Shown: in pieces, positions 27,174-37,640 of the stretch
Numbering within the stretch: position 1 is the stretch's first letter
Layout: the number at the start of each line of letters is the position of its first letter
DNA from: Texcoconibacillus texcoconensis
Lineage (GTDB): Bacteria; Bacillota; Bacilli; Bacillales; Salisediminibacteriaceae
Direction of reading: 5' to 3'
Length of the DNA: 64,000 bases
NCBI RefSeq assembly: GCF_014202575.1
Contig: NZ_JACHHB010000016.1
Span: forward strand, 25,074-89,073
Program-made: the position numbers and the translations under genes
Notes under the pieces: generated by a model
The model's database searches: none
What the model was told of the DNA's origin: nothing
Seen by the model: the letters and a program-made list of their open reading frames with translations, nothing else

Positions 27174-27208
27174 AGCAAAAAAAAACTACTTATCCTCTGA
27201 TAAGTAGA
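27174..27208 (-). terminator. Terminator of the tRNA cluster
   Basis: CTACTTATC/GATAAGTAG with a 4-nt loop. On the minus strand it is followed by nine Ts. It lies 20 bp after the CCA of tRNA-Thr. Confidence 0.88.
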
Positions 27209-27227
27209 TGTTTTATAAATATGTAAC

Positions 27228-27303
<76 letters not shown>

Positions 27304-27308
27304 AAAAG

Positions 27309-27384
27309 TGGTGGCTCGAGACGGAATCGAACCGCCGACACGAGGATTTTCAGTCCACTGCTCTACCGACTGAGCTATCGAGCC
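27309..27384 (-). tRNA. tRNA-Phe (GAA)
   Basis: Acceptor GGCTCGA/TCGAGCC, anticodon loop CTGAAAA (anticodon GAA), T-loop GGTTCGATTCC and encoded CCA. Confidence 0.95.
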
Positions 27385-27388
27385 TAAA

Positions 27389-27464
27389 TGGCGGTCCCGA
27401 CGGGATTCGAACCCGCGATCTCCTGCGTGACAGGCAGGCATGTTGACCGCTACACTACGGGACC
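27389..27464 (-). tRNA. tRNA-Asp (GUC)
   Basis: Acceptor GGTCCCG/CGGGACC, anticodon loop CTGTCAC (anticodon GTC), T-loop GGTTCGAATCC and encoded CCA. Confidence 0.95.
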
Positions 27465-27564
27465 ATTATTGGAATATATGTTTTGTGCTTGTCCATTTGT
27501 ACTTTTTCAAGTACACAATCCCACCTTGCTTTGATGATTATTCGACGAAGTTGCGATGGTATTT

Positions 27565-27641
<77 letters not shown>

Positions 27642-27645
27642 ATGT

Positions 27646-27720
27646 TGGTGACCCGTAGGGGATTCGAACCCCTGATACCGCCGTGAAAGGGCGGTGTCTT
27701 AACCACTTGACCAACGGGCC
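27646..27720 (-). tRNA. tRNA-Glu (UUC)
   Basis: Acceptor GGCCCGT/ACGGGTC with a G-U wobble, anticodon loop CTTTCAC (anticodon TTC), T-loop GGTTCGAATCC and encoded CCA. It is the first of the cluster in transcription order. Confidence 0.95.
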
Positions 27721-27782
27721 TATTTCAATCAATTTCATTTTGTGTTTGCGACTGAGCAGTTATCCTGTCAGCGACATTTATA

Positions 27783-27811
27783 ATAATATCACTTATATTT
27801 TTGAAATGCAA
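27783..27811 (-). promoter_or_regulatory. tRNA operon promoter
   Basis: On the minus strand TTGCAT (27806-27811), a 17-bp spacer and TATTAT (27783-27788), about 63 bp before tRNA-Glu. The remainder of the gap to the purA terminator shows no gene. Confidence 0.6.
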
Positions 27812-27972
27812 TAGCTTTTTTAAAAAAATATATTTTTTTCTTAGCAACCAGCTATTTGCTTTCTGCTCTCAACAAGTCTTTTACTACTTTAACTAATTTT
27901 TTATGATTTCGCAAGTCTAAATTCGTTGGAAATATATAATTTCATGTTGGGATAAGCGACTGAATCGTTAAT

Positions 27973-28013
27973 AAAAGTCCCGATCAACCTTGAACCGGTA
28001 ATCGGGACTTTAA
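27973..28013 (-). terminator. Terminator of purA
   Basis: AAAGTCCCGAT/ATCGGGACTTT stem with a roughly 17-nt loop, followed on the minus strand by TTATT. It directly follows the stop codon. Confidence 0.85.
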
Positions 28014-28015
28014 AA

Positions 28016-29317
<1,302 letters not shown>

Positions 29318-29377
29318 TTACGAATATTTAAAAAAGCAAAATTAATTTCGTTCGTATTCATTATTAAACACACTTTG

Positions 29378-29406
29378 ATTTTACCAGTTACATGAATAAC
29401 AGTCAA
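29378..29406 (-). promoter_or_regulatory. purA promoter
   Basis: Minus strand: TTGACT (29401-29406), a 17-bp spacer and TAAAAT (29378-29383), about 75 bp before the purA start. Confidence 0.78.
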
Positions 29407-29408
29407 TT

Positions 29409-29452
29409 AAACACGAACGTTACTCATTGTTAACTCTACGTTATTCGTATTT
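29409..29452. promoter_or_regulatory. Paired PurBoxes (PurR operator) of purA
   Basis: AAACACGAACGTTA (29409-29422) and the inverted CGTTATTCGTATTT (29439-29452) both carry the CGAA core. They are separated by 16 nt, the spacing known for PurR box pairs. They lie just upstream of the -35, predicting PurR repression relieved by PRPP. Further CGAA/TTCG motifs follow in the leader (29317-29355). Confidence 0.6.
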
Positions 29453-29488
29453 AAAAAAAGGTGACGAAAACAAGTATCGTCACCTTTA
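29453..29488 (-). terminator. Terminator of dnaB
   Basis: AAAGGTGACGA/TCGTCACCTTT with a 9-nt loop, followed on the minus strand by a run of seven Ts. The stem begins at the dnaB stop codon. Confidence 0.85.
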
Positions 29489-30850
29489 CGCACCTGGTGG
29501 CATGTCCCCTTCATCAAAGCGCCTTTCCAAGTTTACAAACTTATTATATTCTTTTACAAAGGCTAGTTCGACAGTTCCAACAGGACCATTACGTTGCTTA
29601 GCAATAATAATTTCGATAATATCTTTCTGCTCCGATTCTTGATCGTAATAGTCATCACGATATAAGAAAGAGACGATATCGGCATCCTGCTCAATACTTC
29701 CTGATTCACGCAGGTCACTCATCATTGGTCGTTTATCTTGGCGTGACTCAACGCCACGAGAAAGCTGGGATAAAGCAATCACAGGTACATCTAGTTCACG
29801 GGCAATCCCTTTCAGTTCTCGGGAAATTTCACTGACTTCTTGCTGACGATTCTCGCCATTTCGTCCATCCCCTTGAATAAGTTGTAAGTAGTCAATCATG
29901 ATCATACCAAGTCCTTTTTCCTGTTTTAGACGTCGACACTTGGCACGAATATCATTGACTTTTACACCTGGGGTATCGTCAATATAAATGCCCGCATTAG
30001 ATAATGAACCCATCGCCATCGTTAACTTTTCCCAGTCTTCTTCTTCAAGCTGTCCAGTTCTTAACCTTTGTGCATCAATATTACCTTCAGCACACAGCAT
30101 ACGCATCACTAATTGAGAAGCCCCCATCTCAAGACTGAAGATCGCAACGTTTTCTCCAGACCGAGTAGCGACATTTTGCGAGATATTTAAAGCAAAGGCT
30201 GTCTTACCTACAGAAGGTCTAGCAGCAACAATAATCAAGTCACTGCGTTGAAAGCCAGCTGTAATATTATCAAGTTCTGTAAAGCCTGTTGCAATACCAG
30301 TGACATCCTCCGTTTGCGTTTGTAACAACTCGATCTGATCATAGGCTTCGATGAGTACATCCTTAATGGATGTGAAAGCACTCGTATTCTTTTTTTGCGC
30401 AATTTCAAGTACTGTACGCTCAGCATCATTGAGAATATTTTCGACTTCTTCTTCAGCTGCATACCCTTCAGCTGCGATATTCGTTGCTACACGGATCAGG
30501 CGACGTAGTAACGATTTTTCTTCAACAATTTGACTATAATAATCGATGTTTGCAGCAGTAGGAACGGCATTGGCAAGATCACTCAAGTAAGAAACGCCAC
30601 CGACTTCCTCTAACCACTTGTTATCTTGTAGTTCACTCGTTACTGTCACTAAGTCAACTGGTTCGCCTTTTTCCCCTAACGTGAGCATAACTTGAAAAAG
30701 TCGTTGATGGGCTGCGCGATAAAAGTCATCTGGGTCCAAACGTTCTGAAGCTGTGACTAGCGCTTCGCCTTCTAAAAAGATCGCACCAAGAACCGCTTGC
30801 TCCGCTTCAATATTTTGCGGAGGCGTTCGATCTGCAAACAAATCGCTCAT
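29486..30850 (-). CDS. dnaB: Replicative DNA helicase
   Basis: Hexameric replicative helicase (named DnaC in B. subtilis), which unwinds DNA at the fork. It has 454 residues. The N-terminal DnaB domain (PPQNIEAEQAVLGAIF) is followed by a RecA-like helicase core with Walker A AARPSVGKTAFALN, Walker B MIMIDYLQLI and the arginine-finger/QLSRGVE region. GAGGGAG lies about 6 nt before the ATG. It sits 33 bp after rplI. Confidence 0.97.
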   Translation of the reverse strand: MSDLFADRTPPQNIEAEQAVLGAIFLEGEALVTASERLDPDDFYRAAHQRLFQVMLTLGEKGEPVDLVTVTSELQDNKWLEEVGGVSYLSDLANAVPTAANIDYYSQIVEEKSLLRRLIRVATNIAAEGYAAEEEVENILNDAERTVLEIAQKKNTSAFTSIKDVLIEAYDQIELLQTQTEDVTGIATGFTELDNITAGFQRSDLIIVAARPSVGKTAFALNISQNVATRSGENVAIFSLEMGASQLVMRMLCAEGNIDAQRLRTGQLEEEDWEKLTMAMGSLSNAGIYIDDTPGVKVNDIRAKCRRLKQEKGLGMIMIDYLQLIQGDGRNGENRQQEVSEISRELKGIARELDVPVIALSQLSRGVESRQDKRPMMSDLRESGSIEQDADIVSFLYRDDYYDQESEQKDIIEIIIAKQRNGPVGTVELAFVKEYNKFVNLERRFDEGDMPPGA

Positions 30851-30883
30851 TGTTTCTCCCTCTTTCTATTAAGCCAAATTTCC

Positions 30884-31327
30884 TTAGGCTTCTTTCACAT
30901 GTACTTTTAAGGTAGCTGTCACTTGTGGGTGAACTTTTACCGTTACATTCGTATAGCCTAAGTTTCTGATTGGCTCATTCATTTCAATTTTTCTTTTATC
31001 AATCTTTAAGTCCATCTTTTTCAACTGTTCAGCAATCTGCTTATTCGTCACGGCACCGAATAAACGTCCTTTGTCTCCTGATTTTGCACTCAATTCTACC
31101 GTGGTGTTTTCTAGCTTTTCTTTAAATTGTTTTGCTTCTTGTAATTTATTCTCTTCTTCACGTTTTTGGCTTTCTTGTTGTTTTTCTAAAGCTTTGAGGT
31201 TAGCTTTTGTCGCCTCTTTTGCTAGATTATTTTTCAATAAATAATTGCGAGCATATCCTTCAGAAACATCTTTCACTTCACCTTTTTTTCCTTTACCTTT
31301 AACATCTGCTAAAAAAATGACTTTCAT
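30884..31327 (-). CDS. rplI: 50S ribosomal protein L9
   Basis: A 147-residue L9, which binds 23S rRNA domain V and bridges neighbouring ribosomes. N-terminal [20 protein letters not shown] and [12 protein letters not shown] are diagnostic; the long connecting helix (about 40-75) and the C-terminal domain are intact. Its ATG overlaps the gdpP stop by four bases, so it is translationally coupled to gdpP. Confidence 0.98.
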   Translation of the reverse strand: MKVIFLADVKGKGKKGEVKDVSEGYARNYLLKNNLAKEATKANLKALEKQQESQKREEENKLQEAKQFKEKLENTTVELSAKSGDKGRLFGAVTNKQIAEQLKKMDLKIDKRKIEMNEPIRNLGYTNVTVKVHPQVTATLKVHVKEA

Positions 31328-33291
31328 GACGATTGACCTCCTTCAAAGTATTCATCTATTTTTTCATTTAATAGCTCCTCAACTTCTTCAATGCTATAAC
31401 CATCTAGTTGAGTCGCTGCATTCGTTAAGTGGCCACCTCCGTCAAGCTTTTCCATAATCACTTGTACGTTGACATCACCTAAGGACCTTGCACTAACATT
31501 GACGCGCTCTTCATCTACATGAGAGATGACAAATGAAGCGACGACATCTTTTAGTGTGAGCAGTGTATCAGCTGCTTGCGCAATAAGGACACGACCGTAA
31601 GTTTCCGCTGGGTCTCCTTTTGCAATTGCAACACTACCTCGGTATACAGAAGCACTTTCAACGAGCTTTGCTCGCTTTACATATTGACTTATATCTTCTT
31701 TCATTAATTGTTGTACGAGCGTAGTGTCAGCTCCTTGTGTTTTCAAAAATGAAGCTGCGTCGAAGGTACGAGACCCTGTTCTAATCGCGAAACTTTTCGT
31801 ATCAACAATAATACCTGCTAAAAGTGATGTTGATTCTAACACATCAAGACTTGGTGTGTGCGGCTGATACTCTAATAGTTCTGTTACTAGTTCTGCCGTT
31901 GAAGATGCATATGGTTCCATATAAACAAGAACAGCATTTTCAATAAATTCCTCACCTCGTCGGTGATGGTCAATAACGATCACACGATTTACTTTCTTTA
32001 ATATCTCCGGGTCGATCGTCATCGATGGTTTATGCGTATCAACAACGACAAGTAATGTATCTTCAGTTAATTCTTCGTGTGCTTCTTCCGGTGAAATAAA
32101 TTGTGACCATAGACGATCATGCTCACGAACCTCTTCTAGAAGATTACTAACGCTTTCTGTGTCATTTGGATTAACGACGACGAGCCCTTCCTTGCCATTA
32201 ACTTCAGCAATCTTTGCCATGCCAATTGAGGAGCCGATCGCATCCATATCTGGGTTTTTATGCCCCATGATGAGTACTTTATCGCTTTCTGCGACAAAAT
32301 CACGCATCGCGTGGGATATGACACGGGCACGTACACGTGTCCGTTTCTCAACAGCATTGGATTTTCCACCGTAGAATCTTACTTGCCCGTTTCGTTCTTT
32401 GATCGCAACTTGATCTCCCCCACGCCCTAATGCTAAATCAAGGCTCGACTGTGCAAGTGAACCGAGCTCGCGCAAGGAACGCTCACCACTTCCAATTCCA
32501 ATACTTAACGTGAGTGAAACATTCTCTTGCCCTGTTACTTCACGGACTTCATCGAGAATTGTAAAGCGTTCTTCTTCTAACTGTTCAAGCGTCCCTTCAT
32601 TTAATACAGCAATGAACCGATCCGCTGATGCACGCCGTAAAAAGATATCATATGTTTGCGACCATTGATTTAATGATGAAGTGACATGGCTCATCAATTT
32701 ACTCCGTAATTGATCGTCCATCCCTTGCGTCACTTCTTCGTAATTATCTAAATAGACCGTTCCTAGAACGGTTTTTTCTTGTTCAAATCGATGTTTCAGT
32801 TCTTGTTCGTCAGTGACATCGAACAAATACAACAAGCGCTCGTTACGTTTGACAACGACGCGATACGCACGTTCGTTCACTGTTATCACAAATTCATCTT
32901 GCTCAGCACGGAGGCGTTTTGGTAATGATTCGCTAATCACATCCACCGTCTCCCCAATTAAGGTATGATCCAGGACTTCATTCATATAAGGATTCACCCA
33001 TTGAATAACACCTGTTTCACTATAGGTGACGATTCCTATTGGTAATGAAGTGACTGCTTCTTCGCCAACTTTGTTAATTCGATAAGTTAAACGAGAAATA
33101 TAATCAGTCATCTCATTTTCAAAGCTGTTTTTAGCACGCAGCATCAAAACTAAAATCGCAACACCTACAACTAGGCTAAATGAGCCTAATTGCCACTGAT
33201 AAAATAACAAGATAAGTGACAGGACAATCGACCAAGAAAACAGTGCGATGAGATGGTAGCCGTGCCACCGTCTCAATATCGTTTTCGGCAT
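31324..33291 (-). CDS. gdpP: Cyclic-di-AMP phosphodiesterase GdpP
   Basis: Membrane phosphodiesterase (YybT) that hydrolyses c-di-AMP to pApA, affecting wall stress and K+ balance. Two N-terminal membrane segments (about 12-55), a PAS-like domain (about 80-150), a degenerate GGDEF domain (about 175-300) and DHH/DHHA1 domains (about 340-650) are present. Metal ligands lie in [25 protein letters not shown] and [13 protein letters not shown]. It has 655 residues, the normal length. It sits in the yybS-gdpP-rplI-dnaB cluster, 14 bp after yybS. Confidence 0.97.
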   Translation of the reverse strand: MPKTILRRWHGYHLIALFSWSIVLSLILLFYQWQLGSFSLVVGVAILVLMLRAKNSFENEMTDYISRLTYRINKVGEEAVTSLPIGIVTYSETGVIQWVNPYMNEVLDHTLIGETVDVISESLPKRLRAEQDEFVITVNERAYRVVVKRNERLLYLFDVTDEQELKHRFEQEKTVLGTVYLDNYEEVTQGMDDQLRSKLMSHVTSSLNQWSQTYDIFLRRASADRFIAVLNEGTLEQLEEERFTILDEVREVTGQENVSLTLSIGIGSGERSLRELGSLAQSSLDLALGRGGDQVAIKERNGQVRFYGGKSNAVEKRTRVRARVISHAMRDFVAESDKVLIMGHKNPDMDAIGSSIGMAKIAEVNGKEGLVVVNPNDTESVSNLLEEVREHDRLWSQFISPEEAHEELTEDTLLVVVDTHKPSMTIDPEILKKVNRVIVIDHHRRGEEFIENAVLVYMEPYASSTAELVTELLEYQPHTPSLDVLESTSLLAGIIVDTKSFAIRTGSRTFDAASFLKTQGADTTLVQQLMKEDISQYVKRAKLVESASVYRGSVAIAKGDPAETYGRVLIAQAADTLLTLKDVVASFVISHVDEERVNVSARSLGDVNVQVIMEKLDGGGHLTNAATQLDGYSIEEVEELLNEKIDEYFEGGQSS

Positions 33292-33305
33292 AGCTCGAAC
33301 AACTC

Positions 33306-34244
33306 CTATTTGCCTGAATTCATCCGTTTTCGAAGGTCGAACCCTAAATCAATCAGACCTAGAATTCGGACGATACTTAAGAGGAACGGCATAAAAAGAC
33401 TCACGATGACAATCGTAATCGGAAACGCACGCGTAACTCCTTTATTATAGAAATAGAAGAAAATAAACGCAAAACCTTGAATAATCATCGCCATTTCTAA
33501 TAATGGCGTAAGGTTCATCACCACAGTATACATCGTATCCCCTTGTTCGAAACCAATCATAAGCAAGATTAGCATGATCAAATAATACCATATAAACGAT
33601 TTCGGAAACGACCATTCTCTAAGTGGTGGAAAGGTCGATATTTCATACTTCAAGCGACGTAAAAAGGTTGACGCAATCCATTGTATGAATAAAGCATAAC
33701 CAATACCCGTCACAATAAATAGAAACGGTGTAATCACCATCAATTGATCAATAAACGTTTCCATTTGAGTAAGAACGTCACCTGATTCACTTTGTCCAAT
33801 TGAACTTAACAGCGTCTCAGCTGTTACTACGGATTCATAAAGCATTTCTTGCATCGTTTCAATCGGATGGATATCCAAAAGAACAATACTAATAATAAAA
33901 TTAACAAGTAACGTTGCAATGAACGTTAATGATCCTGCTAACAAGACAGCAAAGGCTTGTTTTTTACGCCGAAACATTTCCCCAATTACAAGCCCACCTG
34001 TTGCAAATGTGAACGTAAGCGGTAATGCCATTGGCGTCAGTAACATCAACGTTAAAAACAAACTTGATACCCATACAAAAACGCCAGGTTTAAGACCGTG
34101 ACGCATAACATATAAAATAAAAGGAATGGGCAACAACCATAACACAAGGGAGCCAACAAAAGGAACCCAAAATGAAATAAACAAAAGGACCATATAAATG
34201 GACAGAATCATGGCACCTTCTGTCACTGTTCGCGTTTGTTGCAT
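33306..34244 (-). CDS. yybS: DUF2232 membrane protein YybS
   Basis: A 312-residue integral membrane protein with about eight hydrophobic segments and a Lys-rich tail. It belongs to the DUF2232 (YybS) family, always found next to gdpP in Bacillaceae. It resembles the S-component fold of ECF transporters, but no substrate is known. It is the first gene of the yybS-gdpP-rplI unit. Confidence 0.9.
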   Translation of the reverse strand: MQQTRTVTEGAMILSIYMVLLFISFWVPFVGSLVLWLLPIPFILYVMRHGLKPGVFVWVSSLFLTLMLLTPMALPLTFTFATGGLVIGEMFRRKKQAFAVLLAGSLTFIATLLVNFIISIVLLDIHPIETMQEMLYESVVTAETLLSSIGQSESGDVLTQMETFIDQLMVITPFLFIVTGIGYALFIQWIASTFLRRLKYEISTFPPLREWSFPKSFIWYYLIMLILLMIGFEQGDTMYTVVMNLTPLLEMAMIIQGFAFIFFYFYNKGVTRAFPITIVIVSLFMPFLLSIVRILGLIDLGFDLRKRMNSGK

Positions 34245-34401
34245 GTTTTTCCCTACTTTCTATTCTAGTCAATGAAATTCAAATACCCAAGTTATATTGT
34301 AGCACGTCTTCTTTCATAAAGACAAAGTAACATCATATGTACATTTTCCCTCTTTTTAACCTCTTTTTAACCCCTTCTAAAACTTTAGGAAAACATTCAT
34401 T

Positions 34402-34417
34402 TGTTCCACGTGAAACG
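34402..34417. other. parS-like centromere site 1
   Basis: TGTTCCACGTGAAACG matches the Bacillus parS consensus TGTTNCACGTGAAACA at all but the last base. It is located between yybS and the rpsR terminator. It is a predicted ParB loading site. Confidence 0.85.
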
Positions 34418-34460
34418 AATGCGTTTTCATTTATCGAACTCAGAAATACTTTGAGATACA

Positions 34461-34497
34461 AAAAACTCTCAGTAGCTTCGTCACTACTGAGAGTTTT
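34461..34497 (-). terminator. Terminator of rpsF-ssb-rpsR
   Basis: ACTCTCAGTAG/CTACTGAGAGT with an 8-nt loop, followed on the minus strand by TTTTTT. It follows the rpsR stop. Confidence 0.88.
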
Positions 34498-34503
34498 CAT
34501 TTA

Positions 34504-34731
34504 CTATTCAGTCACATATGGCAATAAAGCCATTTGACGTGCGCGCTTAATTGCACGAGTCAATTGACGTTGGTACTTCGCGGAAGTTCCTGTTACGCGG
34601 CGAGGAAGAATTTTTCCACGCTCGGAAATGAACTTCTTAAGGAGATCAACGTCTTTATAGTCAATTTTGTTAATCTTGTTAACCGTAAAATAACACACTT
34701 TACGGCGTTTTGGTCGACCACGACGTGCCAT
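34504..34731 (-). CDS. rpsR: 30S ribosomal protein S18
   Basis: A 75-residue S18 starting [15 protein letters not shown], with the family core [18 protein letters not shown]. It binds the small-subunit platform next to S6. AAAGGAGGGG lies about 6-8 nt before the ATG at 34731; the longer in-frame start at 34779 is rejected. It is the third gene of rpsF-ssb-rpsR. Confidence 0.98.
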   Translation of the reverse strand: MARRGRPKRRKVCYFTVNKINKIDYKDVDLLKKFISERGKILPRRVTGTSAKYQRQLTRAIKRARQMALLPYVTE

Positions 34732-34790
34732 TTCCACCCCTCCTTTACTTTTAGAATCGTTATTTTGAAACACATGCATGTTTTATTGAA

Positions 34791-35324
34791 TTAGAATGGG
34801 AGATCGTCATCGGAAATGTCGATCGGCTTCCCATCGCTTGCGAATGGATCATCGGATAAATCAGTCTGACCTTTTTGACCACCTGATCCAGGTGCTTGAC
34901 CTTGGTTACGCTGAAATCCGTCGTTTGCTGGTTCATATGGGTTCGGACTAGGGCTTGGATTCCCGTACGATTCCTGTGAGCCAAATCCGCCACCACCACT
35001 GGCATTTTTCGGTTCTAAAAACTGTACGCTTTCGGCAACAACTTCTGTTACAAAAATGCGACGTCCTTCTTGATTTTCATAACTACGCGTTTGCATACGC
35101 CCGTCCACGCCAGCTTGACTTCCTTTTTTAAGGTAGTTAGCCACGTTTTCGGCTTGCTTTCGCCATACGACACAGTTAATAAAATCGGCTTCTCGATTTC
35201 CTTGTTGGTTCGAAAAAGGACGATTTACTGCGAGTGTAAAACTCGTAACCGCAATTCCATTGGCAGTATAACGCAATTCTGGATCTTTTGTTAACCTTCC
35301 AACCAGCACGACACGGTTAATCAT
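34791..35324 (-). CDS. ssb: Single-stranded DNA-binding protein
   Basis: Essential SSB of 177 residues. The OB-fold spans about 1-108 ([40 protein letters not shown]). A Gly/Gln/Pro-rich disordered linker follows, and the conserved acidic tip DDDLPF recruits replication and repair partners. It lies between rpsF and rpsR, the standard Firmicute arrangement. Confidence 0.98.
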   Translation of the reverse strand: MINRVVLVGRLTKDPELRYTANGIAVTSFTLAVNRPFSNQQGNREADFINCVVWRKQAENVANYLKKGSQAGVDGRMQTRSYENQEGRRIFVTEVVAESVQFLEPKNASGGGGFGSQESYGNPSPSPNPYEPANDGFQRNQGQAPGSGGQKGQTDLSDDPFASDGKPIDISDDDLPF

Positions 35325-35363
35325 CGTAACTCCTCCCCATTTTCTCCTTAATTTAATAAGGGT

Positions 35364-35651
35364 TTATTCATCATCTCGAACAGCCATCGTACGAAGAACA
35401 TCGCCGTTGATTTTAACACGACGGTCGAACTCGTTGATCGCTTCTGCGTTTGCATTTACGTTAAGAAGAACATAGTAGCCTTCTTTATAGTCATTGATTT
35501 CATAAGCTAAACGACGTTTACCTTTTTCGTCGACATTCTCGATTTCAGCACCGTTATCTTTAAGCACTTGATTGTAGCGCTCGATTAACTCTTTAGTTGC
35601 TGATTCCTCGAGATTTGGACGTACAATGTACATGATTTCGTATTTACGCAT
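35364..35651 (-). CDS. rpsF: 30S ribosomal protein S6
   Basis: A 95-residue S6 ([36 protein letters not shown]), partner of S18. AAAGGAGGTG lies upstream. It is the first gene of rpsF-ssb-rpsR; the promoter and a possible autoregulatory leader are just before it. Confidence 0.98.
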   Translation of the reverse strand: MRKYEIMYIVRPNLEESATKELIERYNQVLKDNGAEIENVDEKGKRRLAYEINDYKEGYYVLLNVNANAEAINEFDRRVKINGDVLRTMAVRDDE

Positions 35652-35660
35652 CTTACGTCA

Positions 35661-35700
35661 CCTCCTTTTGGTCTAACGGCTCCTATTACTAGGAGCAAGG
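35661..35700 (-). promoter_or_regulatory. Possible S6:S18 autoregulatory leader
   Basis: A GCTCCT/AGGAGC hairpin (35679-35696) followed on the minus strand by CCGTTAGACC and the ribosome-binding site. rpsF leaders in many bacteria carry a structure bound by the S6:S18 dimer. The hairpin and its position are seen; the identity is inferred. Confidence 0.4.
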
Positions 35701-35728
35701 AACAATGCTTAATTGCTCGCATCTGCAT

Positions 35729-35757
35729 ATTATAGCAGAAGCCGTTAATGTATACAA
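35729..35757 (-). promoter_or_regulatory. rpsF promoter
   Basis: Minus strand TTGTAT (35752-35757), a 17-bp spacer and a perfect TATAAT (35729-35734), about 78 bp before rpsF. Confidence 0.72.
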
Positions 35758-35776
35758 GCCGATTTTTATGAAAAGC

Positions 35777-35830
35777 GACAAAAGAGGAGGAGCCGCCAAG
35801 TTAACCGCTTGATGCTTACCTCCCCCTTCA
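35777..35830 (-). terminator. Likely terminator of ychF
   Basis: Minus strand GGGGGAGG...CCTCCTC with an inner AAGC/CTTGGC pairing, then CTTTTG. It is placed after the ychF stop. Confidence 0.55.
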
Positions 35831-35838
35831 AGATTTAC

Positions 35839-36939
35839 TTATACATTAAAACGGAAATGGACAACATCGCCATCTTTAACGATGTACTCTTTCCCTTCTA
35901 AACGTACTTTCCCTTTTTCTTTAGCCGCACTCATAGACCCTTCTGTTGCAAGGTCTTCATAAGAAACAACTTCAGCTCGAATGAATCCACGCTCAAAATC
36001 AGAATGGATCACACCAGCTGCTTGTGGCGCCTTCGTCCCTTCTGTAATCGTCCAAGCGCGCACTTCTTGCTCTCCGGCAGTAAAGTACGTCTCTAAACCA
36101 AGCAATTGGTATGCCGCTTTAATTAATTGATCAAGACCAGATTCTGCTATTCCTAGTTCATCTAAAAATTCTTGTTTCTCATCACCTTCAAGTTCTGCAA
36201 TCTCTGCCTCAATTTTGGCACAGACTACAATCACTTGTGATCCTTCATTTGCAGCGTATTCTTTTACTTTTTGCACTTTCGGGTTTTCATCCGCTTCTAA
36301 CAATTCTCCTTCACTTACGTTAGCAACATAAAGCACAGGTTTCATCGTTAGTAAATGTAAGCCTTTTGCAATTTTTTCTTCCTCATCTGATAGTTCTACG
36401 CTGCGCGCAGGCTTGTCCTCTTCTAGGGAATCTTTGATTTTTGAAAGCACATCATATTCAGCAATAGCTTCCTTATCTTTCTGTTTTACCTGCTTTTCAA
36501 CTTTAGCCATTCGCTTTTCAACTGTTTCGAGGTCAGCTAACACTAACTCTAAATTTATCACTTCGATGTCACGAATTGGATCGACACTACCTGATACGTG
36601 AGTGATGTCGTCATCTTGAAAGCAACGTACAACATGGGAAATCGCGTCCACTTGGCGAATATGAGAAAGAAATTGGTTTCCTAAGCCTTCACCACGACTT
36701 GCTCCTTCTACAATCCCGGCAATATCTGTAAACTCAAATGCTGTCGGTACGGTTTTTTTCGGTTTTACTAATTCTGTTAATTTTGTCAAACGGTAGTCAG
36801 GAACTTCTACGATCCCAACGTTTGGGTCAATGGTACAGAACGGATAGTTTGCCGATTCTGCACCTGCTTGTGTAATTGCGTTAAAAAGCGTCGATTTTCC
36901 TACGTTCGGTAAACCGACGATCCCTGTTGTTAAAGCCAT
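35839..36939 (-). CDS. ychF: Redox-regulated ATPase/GTPase YchF
   Basis: OBG-family P-loop NTPase, 366 residues, with ribosome-associated ATPase activity. G1 GLPNVGKSTLFNAIT, G3 DIAGIVEGASRGEGLGNQFL and the NKxE-equivalent NVSE (ANVSEGELLE; specific for ATP rather than GTP) are visible. A coiled coil (about 130-190) and the C-terminal TGS domain (EVRAWTITEGTKAPQAAGVI) follow. It lies before rpsF as in B. subtilis (yyaF). Confidence 0.97.
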   Translation of the reverse strand: MALTTGIVGLPNVGKSTLFNAITQAGAESANYPFCTIDPNVGIVEVPDYRLTKLTELVKPKKTVPTAFEFTDIAGIVEGASRGEGLGNQFLSHIRQVDAISHVVRCFQDDDITHVSGSVDPIRDIEVINLELVLADLETVEKRMAKVEKQVKQKDKEAIAEYDVLSKIKDSLEEDKPARSVELSDEEEKIAKGLHLLTMKPVLYVANVSEGELLEADENPKVQKVKEYAANEGSQVIVVCAKIEAEIAELEGDEKQEFLDELGIAESGLDQLIKAAYQLLGLETYFTAGEQEVRAWTITEGTKAPQAAGVIHSDFERGFIRAEVVSYEDLATEGSMSAAKEKGKVRLEGKEYIVKDGDVVHFRFNV

Positions 36940-37020
36940 TTGTCATACCCCTTTATCACAATGTTTCATTAGAAACGATTTGATTTGCTTCATTACCTTA
37001 TTCAATTATAGAGACAAACG

Positions 37021-37055
37021 AAAAAAAAGACAAGAAACCGTATTGTTTCTTGACT
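37021..37055 (-). terminator. Terminator of yyzM and the 61-residue gene
   Basis: CAAGAAAC/GTTTCTTG with a 6-nt loop. On the minus strand it is followed by CTTTTTTTT. Confidence 0.82.
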
Positions 37056-37100
37056 TCCTTTCACCGGCGATGATTTCGTTTCTTTTTGGACAATCCAAGC

Positions 37101-37286
37101 CTATGAAACGTTCTTTTTTTGTGCTGAAGAAAATATATGAATGGAACAGATGATCGTTCCTAAAATATTAAAACCGAGCATGGATAGAACATATATTGAA
37201 ACTGAATCTTCAACAACGTATGTCAGGTAACGTACAGTATTGATTGCAAATATGGCAAGCAACAAAGCATACAGTTTCCTGTTCAT
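37101..37286 (-). CDS. Small two-TM membrane protein
   Basis: A 61-residue protein, not recognised. Two hydrophobic helices (about 5-25 and 31-52) are separated by a short charged turn (YVVEDS); the C-terminus is SSAQKKNVS, which would be cytoplasmic by the positive-inside rule. GGAGG lies 7 nt before the ATG, and a strong terminator follows. It lies 51 bp after yyzM, so the two are probably co-transcribed. Confidence 0.7.
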   Translation of the reverse strand: MNRKLYALLLAIFAINTVRYLTYVVEDSVSIYVLSMLGFNILGTIICSIHIFSSAQKKNVS

Positions 37287-37337
37287 ACAGAACCTCCGTA
37301 ACCTTCTTCACTATTAAAGAAAGAAGGTAGAAAAATA

Positions 37338-37547
37338 TTAAGAGTTGGACGATGACTCATGGCGTTCTATTACTGACTTTACTTTTTTTTCAAACTCACG
37401 CCGAGGCATTAAAACACTATGCTCGCAACCGAGACATTTAATTCGAATATCCATTCCCATACGAATGATTTGCCAACGATTTTCCCCACAAGGATGTTGT
37501 TTTTTCATCTTAACAATATCGTATAAATCAAACGTTTGATCAGCCAT
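37338..37547 (-). CDS. yyzM: DUF951 protein YyzM
   Basis: A 69-residue member of DUF951. KKQHPCGENRWQIIRMGMDI and IKCLGCEHSVLMPRREFEKK are conserved, with Cys-Gly and CxxC that suggest a small zinc-binding, SH3-like fold. Function is unknown. It is adjacent to ychF in many Firmicutes. AAAGGGGTG precedes the ATG. Confidence 0.9.
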   Translation of the reverse strand: MADQTFDLYDIVKMKKQHPCGENRWQIIRMGMDIRIKCLGCEHSVLMPRREFEKKVKSVIERHESSSNS

Positions 37548-37640
37548 GTCTTACACCCCTTTATTACTCGAAAATGCTTGTACGCCAATTATACTATATA
37601 TTACGGCACTTCTGCACGCGTATCTTAAGCTTAACTTTAT

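Noticed and set aside
34090..34272. 60-codon minus-strand frame before yybS
   Set aside because: Overlaps yybS in another frame with no ribosome-binding site.
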